Shown: in pieces, positions 45,160 through 57,067 of the stretch
How positions within the stretch are numbered: position 1 is the first letter of the stretch
Layout of the letters: each line of letters opens with the position of its first letter
Assembly (NCBI RefSeq): GCF_037893015.1
Contig: NC_133665.1
Span: 40,376,537-40,440,536 of the forward strand
From: Macrotis lagotis
Taxonomy: Eukaryota; Chordata; Mammalia; Peramelemorphia; Peramelidae
Length of the DNA: 64,000 bases
Reading direction: 5' to 3'
The notes under the pieces: model-generated
Database searches by the model: none
Told to the model about the DNA's origin: nothing
What the model saw: only the letters and a program-made list of their open reading frames with translations
Program-made: the position numbers and the translations under genes

Positions 45160-47454
45160 TAATGGAGCCAGCAGACCTGGAGCCTGGCTTGTTGAAAAGG
45201 AATACCTGTATGTCCTCTGCCTATAATGGACATCTAATACATAAGGGAACATGTCCTTGTGTCCCTGTGTGCTCTTTTTAGCAAATTGCCATAATCATGT
45301 CAGTTGCTCAATAATTAAGTAAAAGAGTGAGCCATTGGAATTCTCTCTTCTAAAATCCTTAACAATTGGCAGATTTTTAGTTTCTCCTCAAGCTTTGTGC
45401 TATAGGTCAGAATCAGATTGGGGTCACAATGGATAGTGAGTAGGAGTCAGGGAGATCTGCCTCAGACAATTAGGAACTATATGAGCCTGAGTGATTCATT
45501 TATGAATTATTATTATTATTAGCCTCCAACCTGGTGATGACTTCATTCCTGAACCTTCTATTGTACTCTCTACTGAACTCAAGCACTATTTATTGATCAA
45601 TATAGGGGAGTTCTGGTATGAACCTTAAAACTGAAAAAAAAACCCTTAAAATACAGGATTAAACAAAACTGACAGAAAATATAGATTAGACATTTTAAGT
45701 TTTATTCTCTGGGATTTACCTCTAACCTATAGGTGGGGGCCATTAAAATAATGACCATCCTGAACTGGGAGAGAGGGGAAATATTTATGCAAAAACAAAT
45801 AGAGAAAATCAATAACTCCTTTGTGGCCCTGCAATGAAGTTTGCACAATATCAAGCTGTCTAGATCACTCCTCAAAGACTATAATCCTTGCACAATGCTA
45901 TCTGATGAATTGTTGTCTCTTCATGGCAGAACAAATTTTCCAGCATCCTGATTATCATCTTCCTGAGTTTGTAATTAACATCAGGAGAGATACCTAGGAG
46001 TCTTGGCTTTTTACATAATTGCAAGGTGACTCTCTAAAAATAAGTCTTTTTTTTTTTTTTTACCAGAAATATGGTTTTGAGAAACGTATACTTTTACACT
46101 GTTAAATGTTTATCAGAAGGATTGGGGGTAGGGGGAAGACAGACAAATGCCTTTATATACAAGTTTAAGCTTAATCGGCATCATTATCACTTTCTGAAAT
46201 CTAGACAAATAGCAAAACAATAAATCAAGTCCAGATTTATAATGGTTGATTACAGGTTTTTGTGATATTATGTTAACCATAAAAATTTAACAATGACTCT
46301 TGCAAGTTGGTTATGGCTGACTCCCTCCATACTCTAGCAAATAACCTTCTATGTCCTGGCTTCCTTAGATATATTAGAGATTTGAATTTATGCAAACTAT
46401 TTGGTTTTGGGAAAGATCTGCTTTATTTTTTGGACTCCCCAAGAATCTTCCTTCACAATGTCATGTCTATGTGTTTTTCCAGTACATTAATCCATAGGAT
46501 TAGGGTTGGGGACCCAGTCTTGTGTCTATGTTTTTTCCCCCATTCTTGGAGGGGGAAAACATATTCTGAAGTACTTCCCCTGTGGCAAGGTTAAATTTTT
46601 GTTTATGCTTTTACAAAACAGGCAAACCTAAGATGATCAGGCCCTTTTGGAACAAGGTCCTGGTTGCATCTCTGATAAGACTACTCCATTATATTAGAGA
46701 TATTTAAAGTCTGGATATAACAATTTTATATGATTCTTCTGGAGGACCTGGTATAGGCTGTTCACATTGTTAGGAAATAAGATGTGATCTTGAGAAAGAA
46801 TGGGGGGAGGGGGAATAAAAATAACCTAGATTTGGAATCAGAAAGCTTAGGTTCAAGGAATGGATTTATTCCCTCCTACCTCAATATATTCACATCTTTG
46901 GTCATCAGTTTGTTTACTTAGAAAACTAGAAGGTTTTACTGAATTACTATTAAAATTTCTTTGGGTAATAGGAAAAGGGGCTTGTTAATATTTCTATTGT
47001 GGACCCTCTGCTTGTGTGTCCAACCTGTGTGTGTGTATGAGGACCCATTCAAGCAGGGAGGTTTTTGTTGGGCGCTAATGGCCCAGAAGAGCTAAAAGGT
47101 TAGACATCCCTGTTCTAGGGTTACAAGTAATTGGCAGTTTCAACCTGTGCTTACACCTACTATATCATGTTGCTGCATCACCTCCAATTAAGGGTCTCAG
47201 AAGCAAACCAGACCTTCCTTGGCCTCAGTGAATTAGCATGATGTTTCCCAGGTGTGTGACCTTGGGTAGGCTCTGTGATCTTAGTATTCTTATTTACAAA
47301 AGAGGCTAATAATACCCAGCACATCTCTCCAAGAAATTATGATACTCAAAAGAGATGATGAATGGATATTTTGTTAAAAGTCAGAATTCAAACAAGTGGC
47401 TGTATATAGTCTTGACAAAATTCCAGGTGTTATTATTAAAAAATCTCACATGGT
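45160..47454. other. Intergenic stretch between the two duplication copies
   Basis: It contains a degenerate SINE trace near 45415-45530, an AT-rich middle and a MIR at 47.2 kb. A segment ending ggttagacatccctgttct near 47.1 kb recalls one end of a hAT element, but I find no partner end. No gene is recognisable. Confidence 0.45.
47220..47370 (+). repeat. MIR-type SINE, sense
   Basis: It reads gtgtgtgaccttgggtaggc, ttatttacaaaagaggctaa and ctcaaaagagatgatgaatg. Confidence 0.6.
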
Positions 47455-47641
47455 CCTGAATTTCATTAGGATCAGGTGTTGGAGGCTTTGCTCATAGTAG
47501 AATCAGAAAAGCTTGTGGGGAGCTCCTTACAATATGATGGGAATTCCTCTAGCGTGAGTTTTTAGCTTCTTTCAGGTATCTATAACAGATGTTTGATACA
47601 GCAATGACAGTGTTGGGAATGTGAAGGGCGAGGAGGTAATA
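47455..47641 (+). repeat. Dispersed direct duplication, copy 2
   Basis: Copy of 44969-45159 in the same orientation, 2,486 bases downstream. It has no poly-A tail, no terminal repeats and no target-site duplication that I can see. Confidence 0.95.
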
Positions 47642-47832
47642 GTAGTCTACATGAATAAATTTCAATATCTGTGAGTAATTTGGGTCTGAGAAAATGAAGT
47701 CTGGGTAGAAATATTTAGGAAAAAGACTAAGGAATAAAAATATATATTTGAGGAGCCTTGGGTTCCCTCAGTCTTACCTAGTAAAATAGGTTTCATTTTA
47801 GCCAGGGGAATTGATGTACTAGGGGCCTAGAG

Positions 47833-48021
47833 TAGAGGCATCAAACTCCCTGTGAGGTTTGCAAACCCCAGGCAAAACAGCCCTAACCAAATTAAAATGT
47901 AATTGGGAAATATTTAATGAAATAAATAAGAAGACAATACAATATAGTTTATATTAATTTCAGAATTTTGAAGTCAATATGTGCCTACAGGGATCTGTTT
48001 TATTTGAGTTTGACACCATTG
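47833..48021. mobile_element. Short hAT-like nonautonomous DNA element
   Basis: The left end tagaggcatcaaactc and the reverse complement of the right end, caatggtgtcaaactc, are imperfect inverted repeats. The interior (aaattaaaatgtaattggga, agtcaatatgtgcctacagg) matches the wording of a repeat common in marsupial and other vertebrate DNA. It has no coding capacity. The 8-bp target duplication has decayed. Confidence 0.6.
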
Positions 48022-48028
48022 GAATTAA

Positions 48029-48334
48029 GGACAGATTTGTGTTTGGGAATGTAAGAAGGAATAATTGGACAATTTGTGAGCCTCAATCCTCAGTGAATAA
48101 CAGTTTGTGATTTTTCTGGTCTCTGAGAAAGTCCTGGGTCAAACAGCATCTTTGCTTCTGTTGTGGTAACCGAAAATAATGAGGACAGTTTTGGGTTTTG
48201 GAATGTAAGAAGGAATAATTGGAGATATGTGAGCCTCAATTCTGAGTGAATAAGTTTGTTATTTTTCTGGGCTGTGAGAAAGTCCTGGGTCAATCAACAT
48301 CTTTGCTTCTGTTGTGGTTCCTGAAAACAATGGA
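48029..48334 (+). repeat. 153-bp tandem duplication
   Basis: Two head-to-tail copies contain gaatgtaagaaggaataatt, tgagcctcaat, gagaaagtcctgggtcaa and catctttgcttctgttgtgg. The gtaagaagga block lies at 48051 and 48204. The copies differ at scattered positions, so the duplication is not very recent. Confidence 0.9.
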
Positions 48335-48457
48335 TTCAGGATCTAGGTGGTGGCTTTTGTGAATAAGTGAGAGTCTTTTAAACTAGAAGATTCCTTTTGC
48401 AAGTGGTGGTTCCTTTACTCTGTAAGTTTGACCATTCCCCTCCCACAAACATCCCCC

Positions 48458-48459
<2 letters not shown>

Positions 48460-48503
<44 letters not shown>
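48460..48503. repeat. (CA)n microsatellite
   Basis: CA dinucleotides with one A interruption at about 48491. Confidence 0.95.
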
Positions 48504-49110
48504 CCTTTACCCTTACCTCCAGACAGTTGAAAAACAACAAGGTAGTTTTTCAAGAGGGAATCTGATAGAAAATAACTTTCCTATGTCCTCCTAGAAGACT
48601 AAGAAAATGAGTGCTGCTAGTACAGCTGCTAGTACAGCTAGGATGTTGGTTATATGTGAAAATCCATCCAAGGATAAGAATTCTAAAATCAGAGAAGCAT
48701 TGGGCCCTTTCAAGTGTTGTGACAGCTGTGGGGTGAGATAATTCACAAACTCCTGCTGCCTAGTTTCATGTAGAGATGGCATCAGAGGGCATGCATCCAT
48801 TACATTTTGGGGTGCATTACACTGGATCCAGTACAAATGAGTTAAATTGTGATACTCGTTTTCCCCCAGATATCCTCTGTTTCCCTGGAGTTGCTTTTCT
48901 TATTTTCAGTCATAGGTCATCAGGGTGAAATGATTCAACCCAGCAATCAGTTTCAAAATCCTTTCTTAATTTTCTTATTCTGTAATTATTGAATCAATTT
49001 GGTATCTGGATGGCACTCAAAAAATATCTATTGGAAACCCTGGTTTTGTAGATGAAAGAGATTCACAAAAGTTAACTGCAATTGCATAGTGTTCTACTTG
49101 TTCATCTCCT
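48504..49110. other. Intergenic stretch without a recognised feature
   Basis: A small tandem repeat of gctgctagtacagctgctag lies near 48612-48640. I see nothing else I can name. Confidence 0.45.
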
Positions 49111-49114
49111 CTTT

Positions 49115-49300
49115 AGAATTATATGAGAGCAGTGCAGGGTTGTGGAATGTATATTGGACTTGGAGTCTAGGGGTATGTGTTCAAATCGCATCTTTGGTTC
49201 TGAATACTTGTGTGACTTTGGGCAAACCACTTAGTGGAACTGTAAAATGATTGGGCTAGACCCCTGAAGTTCCTTTCAGCTCTATAACTACAATTCTTTG
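49115..49300 (+). repeat. MIR-type SINE, sense
   Basis: It reads ttggacttggagtctagggg, acttgtgtgactttgggcaa, actgtaaaatgattgggcta and gttcctttcagctctataac. Confidence 0.75.
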
Positions 49301-49837
49301 ATTCCATGATATGTTCTACCAGTGCAACATGACACAAATTACTTAAGCTCTCTGGGTCTCTATTTCTTCATTTGTAAAATGGGTGTGTGTATGTGTGTGT
49401 AGTGGTTAGCAGGGGAATGTGGTTTATATGAAATTCAGTATCTTTAACCTGGGATTAGGGTCTAAAGATAGATTGGGAAAAAAAATTATGCCTTTATTTT
49501 CAGTAACTTGTAACTAAAATGAGCATTTCCTTTATTTATGAATTTAAAAAAACAAAACTGTTGAAGAAAGTGGTCATAGGCTTATTTACCAAATTGCCAA
49601 AGGAATATGTGACAAAAAAAGGCAAAGAACCTTCACTTTTCAAAAAACTAGAAACTAAGATAGTGATCATCAAATGAGGAATAGTTGAACAAATGATTGT
49701 GTGTCTCCCCTAAATGAGGAGGGGTACTCACTTAGTTTTGATCTGTGAAAATAAATGTTTATCTTTTGTTTTTTTAATAAGAAAAAAGGTGGAGAAAAAG
49801 GCCAATGAAAGGGGGATTACCTCTTCATAGGGGGAAC

Positions 49838-51420
49838 CGATAAGGCCATGTAAAACTAGGAGGCTCCTGGAGCTTTTCTTGAAAGAATTTTAAATGAAGC
49901 CTTTAAACAGACCTCACCAAAAAAACAAACAAACAAAAAAAAAAAAAACGAACTCACAAAAAAACCAGAGTGAAACAACTTTTCACCTCAAGTTCTCTTG
50001 AAGGAACTTCAGGAAAGGTCTGCTTCTCATGGCTAAAAGGGTAGTGCAGCATAGGTGGGGGAACTGGGATTCCAGGGGTAGGCTATCACCATAGTGCAGC
50101 TCAGATCCCAGCTCTGTAGACCAGCAGTACTGCAAACCAGTAGTTAGGGTCCCGGTTCCCAGCTAAGAAGGCAAAGTCAGGGAACATTGGTGCAACAGGT
50201 GGAACTAGGTTGGACTACTTTTATGTGCAGAACAAACTATGAGCACTTGAGACATCATTTCAAAAAGCCTGAGACCAGATCCCTGGCCCCTGGTACAAAA
50301 AACTTGGAACTATGTCCCCAGGAACAGAACTCAACTTTCAAAATGAGAAAAAAAAAGTTCACTAACCATAGAAAGCTACTATTATGACAGGAAAGATCAA
50401 AATGCCATAGTAGTGACAAAATGCCTACCCAGGAAGACTCAAAGGAGATTATGAATTGATCCCAAATGCAAAAAGTTCTTTTGGAAGAGCTCAAAAGAGG
50501 ATTTAAAAAAAAAACAAAGAAGAGAAGAACAATTGAAGGGAAACAATGAGAACCATGTACAACTATGAAAAGTTGGAAAAGGTAACACAAAAATTCACTG
50601 GAAAAAATTTTTTTTTTAAGTATTGACCAAATGGAAAAAAGAAAATAACTCCTTTAACCAAATGGAAAAGGAAACACAAAAACTAACTGAAGAAAATAAA
50701 ACCCTAAAAATTAGAATTGGACAAGTGGAAACTAATGAATTTATGAGACACTAAGATTTCATGAAATAAAACCCCAAAATGGGAACAATAGAAGATAATG
50801 TAAAGTACCTCTTAGGAAAATTGACCTGGAATAGAGATCAAGAAAAAATAATTTATGAATTATTGATCCATGATCAGAAAAAGAGCCTGGACAATATCTT
50901 GAAGGAAATCATCAAGGAAAACTGTCCTAATATCCTAGAACAAGATAATAAAATAGTCCTTAACGAATCCATTGTTCACCTCTAGGAAAAAAAGATCCTC
51001 AAATTAAAAACTGTAAAGAATATTGTAGCCAAATTTCAGAATTCTAAGCTAAAGGAGAAAATACTGTAACCTTCCAAAAGGAAGCAATTTAAAAACCAGG
51101 GAGCCACAATCAGGATTACACAGGATTTATCAGCTTCAACATTAAGGGATCAGAGGACTTGGAATATCATTTCAGAGGGGCAAAGCAGCTTGGATTACAA
51201 TGAAGAATAAACCACCCTGAAAAATTTAGCATGTTCTTTTTTTTTAATTAATCTTTTTCAATTACATGCAAAGATAGTTTTCAACATTCCCTTTTTTAAG
51301 ATTTTGAGTTCCACATTTTTCTCCTTTTCTTCCACCCCCCCCTTTGACAGCAAGTAATCTATAGGTTATACAACTATGAAATCTGAATGCAGACCAAAAT
51401 GTACTACTTTCAAATTTTTT
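49838..51420 (+). mobile_element. Second half-L1 (HAL1-like) copy, broken
   Basis: ORF1 traces include coiled-coil sequence (caaatggaaaaggaaacaca and similar), EDNVKYLLGKL at about 50788 and DNILKEIIKENCPNILEQDN at about 50890-50950. The C-terminal-domain wording runs over 51000-51230 (cacaggatttatcagcttca, aggacttggaatatcatttc). The 3' UTR block aaatctgaatgcagaccaaa at 51378 matches gaatctgaacacagactgaa of the 24.3-kb copy. An antisense L1 tail (51236-51375) interrupts it. No ORF2 sequence follows within the unit. The 5' boundary is uncertain. Confidence 0.65.
51236..51375 (-). mobile_element. L1 3' UTR fragment, antisense, nested
   Basis: A T-run is followed by caattacatgcaaagatagt, tttcaacattccctttttta and gattttgagttccacatttt, the antisense of the L1 3' end. 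Confidence 0.75.
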
Positions 51421-51422
51421 TA

Positions 51423-51461
<39 letters not shown>
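51421..51461. repeat. (TA)n microsatellite
   Basis: TA dinucleotides with one CA interruption. Confidence 0.95.
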
Positions 51462-51519
51462 GAAACCTGTATCAGAAAAAGATTCTATATAAGAAAAAGA
51501 TTTCTTATATCAGAAAAAG

Positions 51520-52092
51520 AAATTGAGAGGATGCCCATCAATTGGGGAATGACTGAACAAGTCATCATATGAATGTTACAGAGAACTTGTTTTTCTGTAA
51601 GAAATCATGAGCAGCTGAACTTTAGAAAAGCCTGAAAACACTTGCATGAATGATACAGAGTGAAGTGAGCAGAACCAGGAGAACATTATGAGATGATTAA
51701 CTCTGATGGATTCAACTCCTATCAACAGTTCAGTGATCAAGGACAGTCCTAAAAGACTTGAGATGGCAAATGCCATCCACATCCAGAGAAAGAACTAAGG
51801 AGTCTGCATATAGAGCAAAGTATACTTTGTTCACTTTTTAAATACTTATTTTATGCTTTTTCTTTTTTTCTCATGTTTTTTCCCTTTAGTTCTAATCTTT
51901 TTTTTTTACAATATGACAAATATGGAATTATGTTAAACACAATTAAACATACACAACCTATATTAGATCATTTGCTGCCATGGCAAAGGGGGAGAGAAGG
52001 TGGTTAAAAAAATGTGGAACTCAAATGCTTACAACAAGATGAATGAAAATTATCTTTGCTTTTAATTGGAAAAAAATTAAAAAAAAAGACAA
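51520..52092 (+). mobile_element. L1 3' end, sense, 5'-truncated
   Basis: It begins in the ORF2 3' region (gatgcccatcaattggggaa, gaagtgagcagaaccaggag) and runs through the 3' UTR (ccatccacatccagagaaag, atgtggaactcaaatgctta, ctttgcttttaattggaaaa). It ends in an A-rich tail. Confidence 0.85.
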
Positions 52093-53122
52093 GCCTTTGC
52101 TCTATTTATAATTAAGGGAGTTTTCTCACTAAGAATACTTTTTAATTGTTAAATGGACATGATTAAATGTGGCCTCACCCAAACTCTGCTCACCCAACTC
52201 TATTCTAACAGACCCAGAAGAATAATTCGAATACATGCATACATAGATATATATTATCATAGAAACCTGGGAATCTTTGTATGAACTGAGGCAGAATAGA
52301 AGTGAGGAAAATTAGGAGAAACTTTTATATAAAACATTGTAAAGACAAATAACTTCGAACGATTTAAGAATTAGCATCCATCAATAACCATACCTGATTC
52401 CTAAAGAAATATGTTACCCAGGTCCAGACAGAGAAGTGATGAAGTCAGAGGACAGATGAGAAATTTTTTTTTTTGGACATGGACTAGACATTTCTTTTGC
52501 TTGATTATGCATATGTATTACAAATTTTCTGCTTTTCTTTCATTTTTTTAATGGGGTGAAAAGGTAAATGTGAAATGGAAGTGAAATAGAAGGGAAAAAG
52601 AGGTGAATTTTTGTCAGTTGAAATAAAAAAAAATCCTTCCCTAGGATCTCTTAAGGTCTTTTCAAATTTTAAATACTATGCAATATTCAATTTTCTCAGC
52701 GGCAAAATGGAAATAACAATTCTTGTGCTATCTTTCTAGTAGATTTGGTTTGGAGATCAAAGGAGAATGTAAAATATTCATAAAAGTGAATTGTTATTAT
52801 TTCTGGTTCTAAGAAGCAGGCAAGGCTTCTTTTGACAAGGAGTGATAGGCAAGGTACCTCAAGCCAAGACCATTGAGGTAAGTGCTTCTTAAGAGGTTAA
52901 CTTTGTTTTGCTTATAAATCCAAGTGGGAAATAAATACATACTAATCCAATAACTCATTATCTTTGTTGGTATGTCCTTTTTTACATAAGTCTTCTCCCT
53001 ATGATCCCTTCCCTAAATAAGATCCATCCTGGTCTCACTTAATTTCTACAGGAAATTGTAAATAGCAACATCTGTCTAAATCTCTCTTAATGACATCCAG
53101 ATTTCTTGGGTAAAGATGTGGA
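52093..53122. other. Intergenic stretch without a recognised gene
   Basis: AT-rich with a MIR-like trace near 52690-52800 (tcagcggcaaaatggaaata). Nothing else is recognised. Confidence 0.45.
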
Positions 53123-53252
53123 TCCCAGCAGTTAGGTCACAGCTGACAAGCCCTCATTTCACTGCAACAAACAGCATTCTTTGTTTTTTCGGATCATTGG
53201 CGGTGGCCCCCCAAATGTGCTGGCTTTAACTAATGAGTGATCACCGTGAGTT
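53123..53252 (-). repeat. LTR-like fragment, antisense (inverted partner of 55704-55834)
   Basis: The segment from tcccagcagttaggtcacag to tgatcaccgtgagtt is the reverse complement, with modest divergence, of 55704-55834. I read it as a fossil fragment of the same LTR family in opposite orientation. Confidence 0.65.
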
Positions 53253-54070
53253 TTGGGGTGGATTTAGAAGTCAAGGAGAGGGCTGTTTATTAGGCAGATG
53301 TTCACAAAGACTTTTCCTATTTAAAAAATGAGGGGCTGAAGACTTGCTTTTGGAGAGGGAGGCTGAGTTCCCATGGGCACCAACCCAATATTACTGAGTT
53401 TTATGTTCCTGGGAGAGGAGGCAGCCAATGATACTCCCACACAGATTACTCCCAGGAACAACGGCTTTTTCTTTACATGTCAGGCTGTTCTGTATCAAAT
53501 TTACATTCCCCCCCCTCCTAAAAATAAAACTAATAATTTAGAAAATGATTTTATAACTCCTATCTCCCCATCTTCTTCCATTTGAAACTAGGTTTCTTTA
53601 CCTATGCCTATCTGATAACTGCTTAGGAGGAAAGATCATGGGTATGAAGTTGGAAGGGAGCTGAAGGGCCAGAAAGTCCATCCAATCTCTCTCTTTTTTT
53701 TTTTAAACAGATGGAGAAACAGAGAATAAGAGAATACTTGGGGTCATTTAGCTGGTAAGTAGAACAAGGTGGTCTAACTAGAGGTGATGAACTTATAATA
53801 CAGAGAGAATTCTTTTCTGGCACAGCCAATATCAGAATTTGTTTGTACTTTGAGTGTTTATGATAAGACGTTATTATTTGTTTATTTTATTTTTTTTTTG
53901 TTCAGTGGAGATGGGGTAAAGTGAGAGCAGATTATAAACAGATTTATAAATGCATATTAAAATAAATAAAAATTTTAAAAGGTCATAGTTAAGGCATTTG
54001 AAGTCACATCTTCCTGACTTCAGCATTTTTACTCTACTATTCTATCTCCCTGTTTCTCATATTCAATGAG
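53253..54070. other. Intergenic stretch without a recognised gene
   Basis: A MIR-like trace with atggagaaacagagaataag lies near 53640-53790. I see no exon. Confidence 0.45.
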
Positions 54071-54074
54071 AATT

Positions 54075-54178
54075 TTTCTGTAGCTATGTTGTTTCAGGCA
54101 CTGGTCTACATTCTGGGGATTCAAAGTTAAACACAAAAATAGTCCTGCCCTCAAGGGACTTACATTCTATCTTATAGA
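54075..54178 (+). repeat. L2-type LINE 3' fragment
   Basis: It has tttcaggcactggtctacat, tctggggattcaaagttaaa and gccctcaagggacttacatt, a clear L2 tail. Confidence 0.7.
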
Positions 54179-54560
54179 AGCAATGTGGTGTGGAAATAAC
54201 ACTGGATTTTAATTTTACATTCAAGTACCAGTTCTGATACAAATGGCTATGAGATCATGGTTAAATTCTTTCTTTTCTTTTTTCCATGATAATGGGATTA
54301 AGTGACTTGCCCAAGTTTACACAGCCATGTAAGCATTAAGCGTCTGAGGTTGGATTTGAACTCAGGACCTCCAGACTCCAGGACCAGTGCACTATCTACT
54401 TTGCCACCTAGCTACCACTATGATTAAGTTCTTAAGCTTCTCTATGCTTCAGTTTGATCATGTGTAAAATGTGGATAAAGATATTTGTGCTACATAGTTT
54501 TGATAAGGAAAACATTTTGTAAACATTTCTGCAAAATTGACTGGAAAAATTCAGCACTTT
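54175..54560 (+). repeat. MIR-type SINE, sense, split by a younger SINE
   Basis: The left half has tagaagcaatgtggtgtgga and ggctatgagatcatggttaa. The right half has cttctctatgcttcagtttg and tgtaaaatgtggataaagat. The SINE at 54268-54418 separates them. Confidence 0.7.
54268..54418 (-). repeat. Short marsupial SINE, antisense, nested in a MIR
   Basis: It reads tgggattaagtgacttgccc, ggttggatttgaactcagga and tactttgccacctagctacc. The flanks atggttaaattctt and atgattaagttctt are a decayed target duplication. Confidence 0.9.
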
Positions 54561-55600
54561 GTGATAAAGATTGCTTTAACCAAGGCCTTCCTTGGGACAA
54601 GATGAATCGTAATTTTCATATTCAAGTGAAATTTAGTCACAGCGAACATTAAGGGGAGAAGGTATCATAAAACATGCAGGTGTGTGTGTATGTGTATGTA
54701 ATATGAAAGGGAAAGGATAGGGGACAATATTCTTTGAAGCCATGAAGGCTTCTTTTTGGGTTGATTATGTAAATGTCTGTCCCTTTAAAGGTACATATAT
54801 ACACATCTATGCCCTTTAATGTATATTCTCTCTCTTACAACTGCTTCCTTGAGTTCAGCTGCTATCAACTACAGAAATTCAGAACTTTCCAAAACTCAGG
54901 TCTTTGTTAGTAACCCTGATCTGAAGTACCCTGGGGGACTTCTCTGGTCAAAGCCAGCACATTCCTGGACATTTTGTTGATTTCTCTTGTAATTTATGAT
55001 CTCAGCAGGCTCAGTCTCATATATGTGACAATTTGTTCAAAGTATTTAGTGTAATTTTTATCTCGTATTTTCCAAGTCTTTGCAATCCAAAGTAGAGTAC
55101 ATAGGATAAGCAGACTTTCAAAATGGAAAATGGAAATTCAGTACCCAAAGATTGGGTTAGATGGTGTCTCATTGTCACAAAGAAGAGCAAAAATTGTGAT
55201 CCAGAAGTTCACAGATCAATGAGGGAGACAATATACAAATATAAATTATATATTTTCTCCAAAATAAGGAACCTTTGTTGGACTGCTGACCTACCAGAGA
55301 TAATAACAATTCATATTTGTATAGTGCTTTACATACAATAATGATTCTACAGAAGACCTCCTTTGTATCCCTGGGGCAATGCTAATGGAAGACAAGTTTA
55401 CTAAGTAGTAAAAGTCCTACAAATGGGATTGATGATGTGTCCTGGACTCCTCTTGTAGACTGGTAAAATCTATGAGTTCTTATTCAGATTAATGTTTTTA
55501 AATGCATAAAATAAAATGCATCAAATTACAAAGGAAATCAGTTATAATGAAATACAGTGAAGTTCATGAATACAATGTTAAGAATGCCAGACTAGAACAT
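54561..55600. other. Intergenic stretch without a recognised gene
   Basis: A short MON1-like trace (tttgtatagtgctttacata) lies at 55314-55335. Nothing else is recognised. Confidence 0.45.
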
Positions 55601-55700
55601 AACCTTGAAGGCAGGGACTGTTTTATTTTGCATTTTTATATCTTAGTATCTAGTTTAGTGCTATATTTTGAAGGCTTAATAAATGCTTGTTGACTGATTA
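55600..55700 (+). repeat. L2/L3-type LINE tail
   Basis: It has accttgaaggcagggactgt, tatctagtttagtgctatat and cttaataaatgcttgttgac. It ends where the LTR-like repeat begins. Confidence 0.6.
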
Positions 55701-55703
55701 ATT

Positions 55704-56330
55704 AACTCATAATGATTGCTCATTAGTTAAAGCCAGCATATTTGGGGGAACACCCCCAATGAGCCGAAAAAAGCAAAGAATGCTGTTTGTTCTCATGAAA
55801 TGAGGGCTTGTCAACTATGACCTAACTGCTGGGAAGTTTATCACTAGAGGATTGGCCACCGAGTTAAGAATGATTTTGGTCATAATAACTCATGAAGACT
55901 ATTACTGAAGAATCTGAGTGTACCCATAATCTCCACTCCTTTTAGAGATTAAATGATAGGAGACTACAGATGAAATTTGTCAATGCTTAGGTTGATTATG
56001 TGACAAGCGGCTACATAGGTCAATGTGAAAGCCCCCTTGTAGAGAAGATGATGAGGTTATTAGGCACATGTACCTTGTTTCCCCCTTAGTAATTAATGAC
56101 CTACCTGGATTGTAAACTCAACATTGATTTAAAATTTACCAATCTTCTTTTTTAATTTAACCTATCAGAATTATCTTCCTTTTCTATAAAAATTTGTCTT
56201 TTAAAAGGGCAAGTGCAGCCTGAGTTTGATGCCTTGTCTATGCAATAATAAACTCATTTTACTACACCTTTCCTGAGACTGCTTAATTTTTTTTAGATAA
56301 ACCTAAGGAAGAATTTTCTTTCTACACTAT
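55704..56330 (+). mobile_element. Putative solitary LTR (retrovirus-like fossil)
   Basis: The unit has a promoter-like tctataaaa at 56183-56191, a short R-like segment and an AATAAA at 56247-56252 about 60 bases downstream, in the order expected for U3-R-U5. No internal retroviral sequence adjoins it, so it looks like a lone LTR. Its first 131 bases recur inverted at 53123-53252. The family is unknown to me. The divergence suggests an old insertion. Both boundaries are approximate. Confidence 0.45.
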
Positions 56331-56379
56331 TTGATAGTCATATTCATGGTCATAGCCATTGCCGTAGCTATAGTCTTTA

Positions 56380-56468
56380 TTAATCACCTTCTGTGTATCA
56401 AACACTGTGTATAAAAAGAAAGATAAAAATAGTTCCTACTCTCAAGAAGATCATAGTCTAATGGGGGA
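56380..56468 (+). repeat. L2-type LINE 3' fragment
   Basis: It has aatcaccttctgtgtatcaa, cactgtgtataaaaagaaag and ctctcaagaagatcatagtc. Confidence 0.55.
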
Positions 56469-56485
56469 AACAATATGCAAATATC

Positions 56486-56726
56486 AGTAATAATAATAAT
56501 AATAATAATAGGCAACATTTATCTAGCACTGTGGCTAAGTGTTTTACAATTATTTTCTCCTTTGATCCTCATATCAACCCTAGGAGTCAGGAGATATTAT
56601 TATTCCCATATTACAGAAGAGGAACTTGAAGCAAACAGGGTTAAGTGTCTTGCTCAGTATTTCACAGCTAGTAAAATGGTTAAATTTGAACTCGTGTTGT
56701 ATCCACTGAGCACCCTAGCTACCTCT
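56486..56726 (-). repeat. MIR/MON1-type SINE, antisense, with AAT tail
   Basis: AAT repeats (56486-56511) precede caacatttatctagcactgt, gatcctcatatcaaccctag, aacagggttaagtgtcttgc and tgtatccactgagcacccta. Confidence 0.82.
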
Positions 56727-57067
56727 TCTGAATATATACAAGTAGTCTCAGGAGGAAGGCACAAAGGTGAAGGAAGTTATGGAAAGGTTTCCTGTAGAAG
56801 ATAGAACTTTAGCCATGACTTGAAGAAAAGCAGAGAAGTCAGAAGGTAGAGATGAGGCAGGAGGACAATCCAGGCATGGGGGGGCTTGAATTTAGAGCTA
56901 CAGTGGTATAAGAAAACTCAAGAGAATTCTGTAAATACAGGATACTTTTATTTGTAGACTCCAGATTCTTCTTCCTTTTTAAAAATTAGATCCAGTTATA
57001 GCTTGTATTTTTTATTCTCCAAGACCTTTCAAAAGTCACTGATAATAGCTCATTAATCTCTTTTACC

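Noticed and set aside
51576-51782. 68-codon minus-strand open frame
   Set aside because: It is antisense to an L1 3' end.
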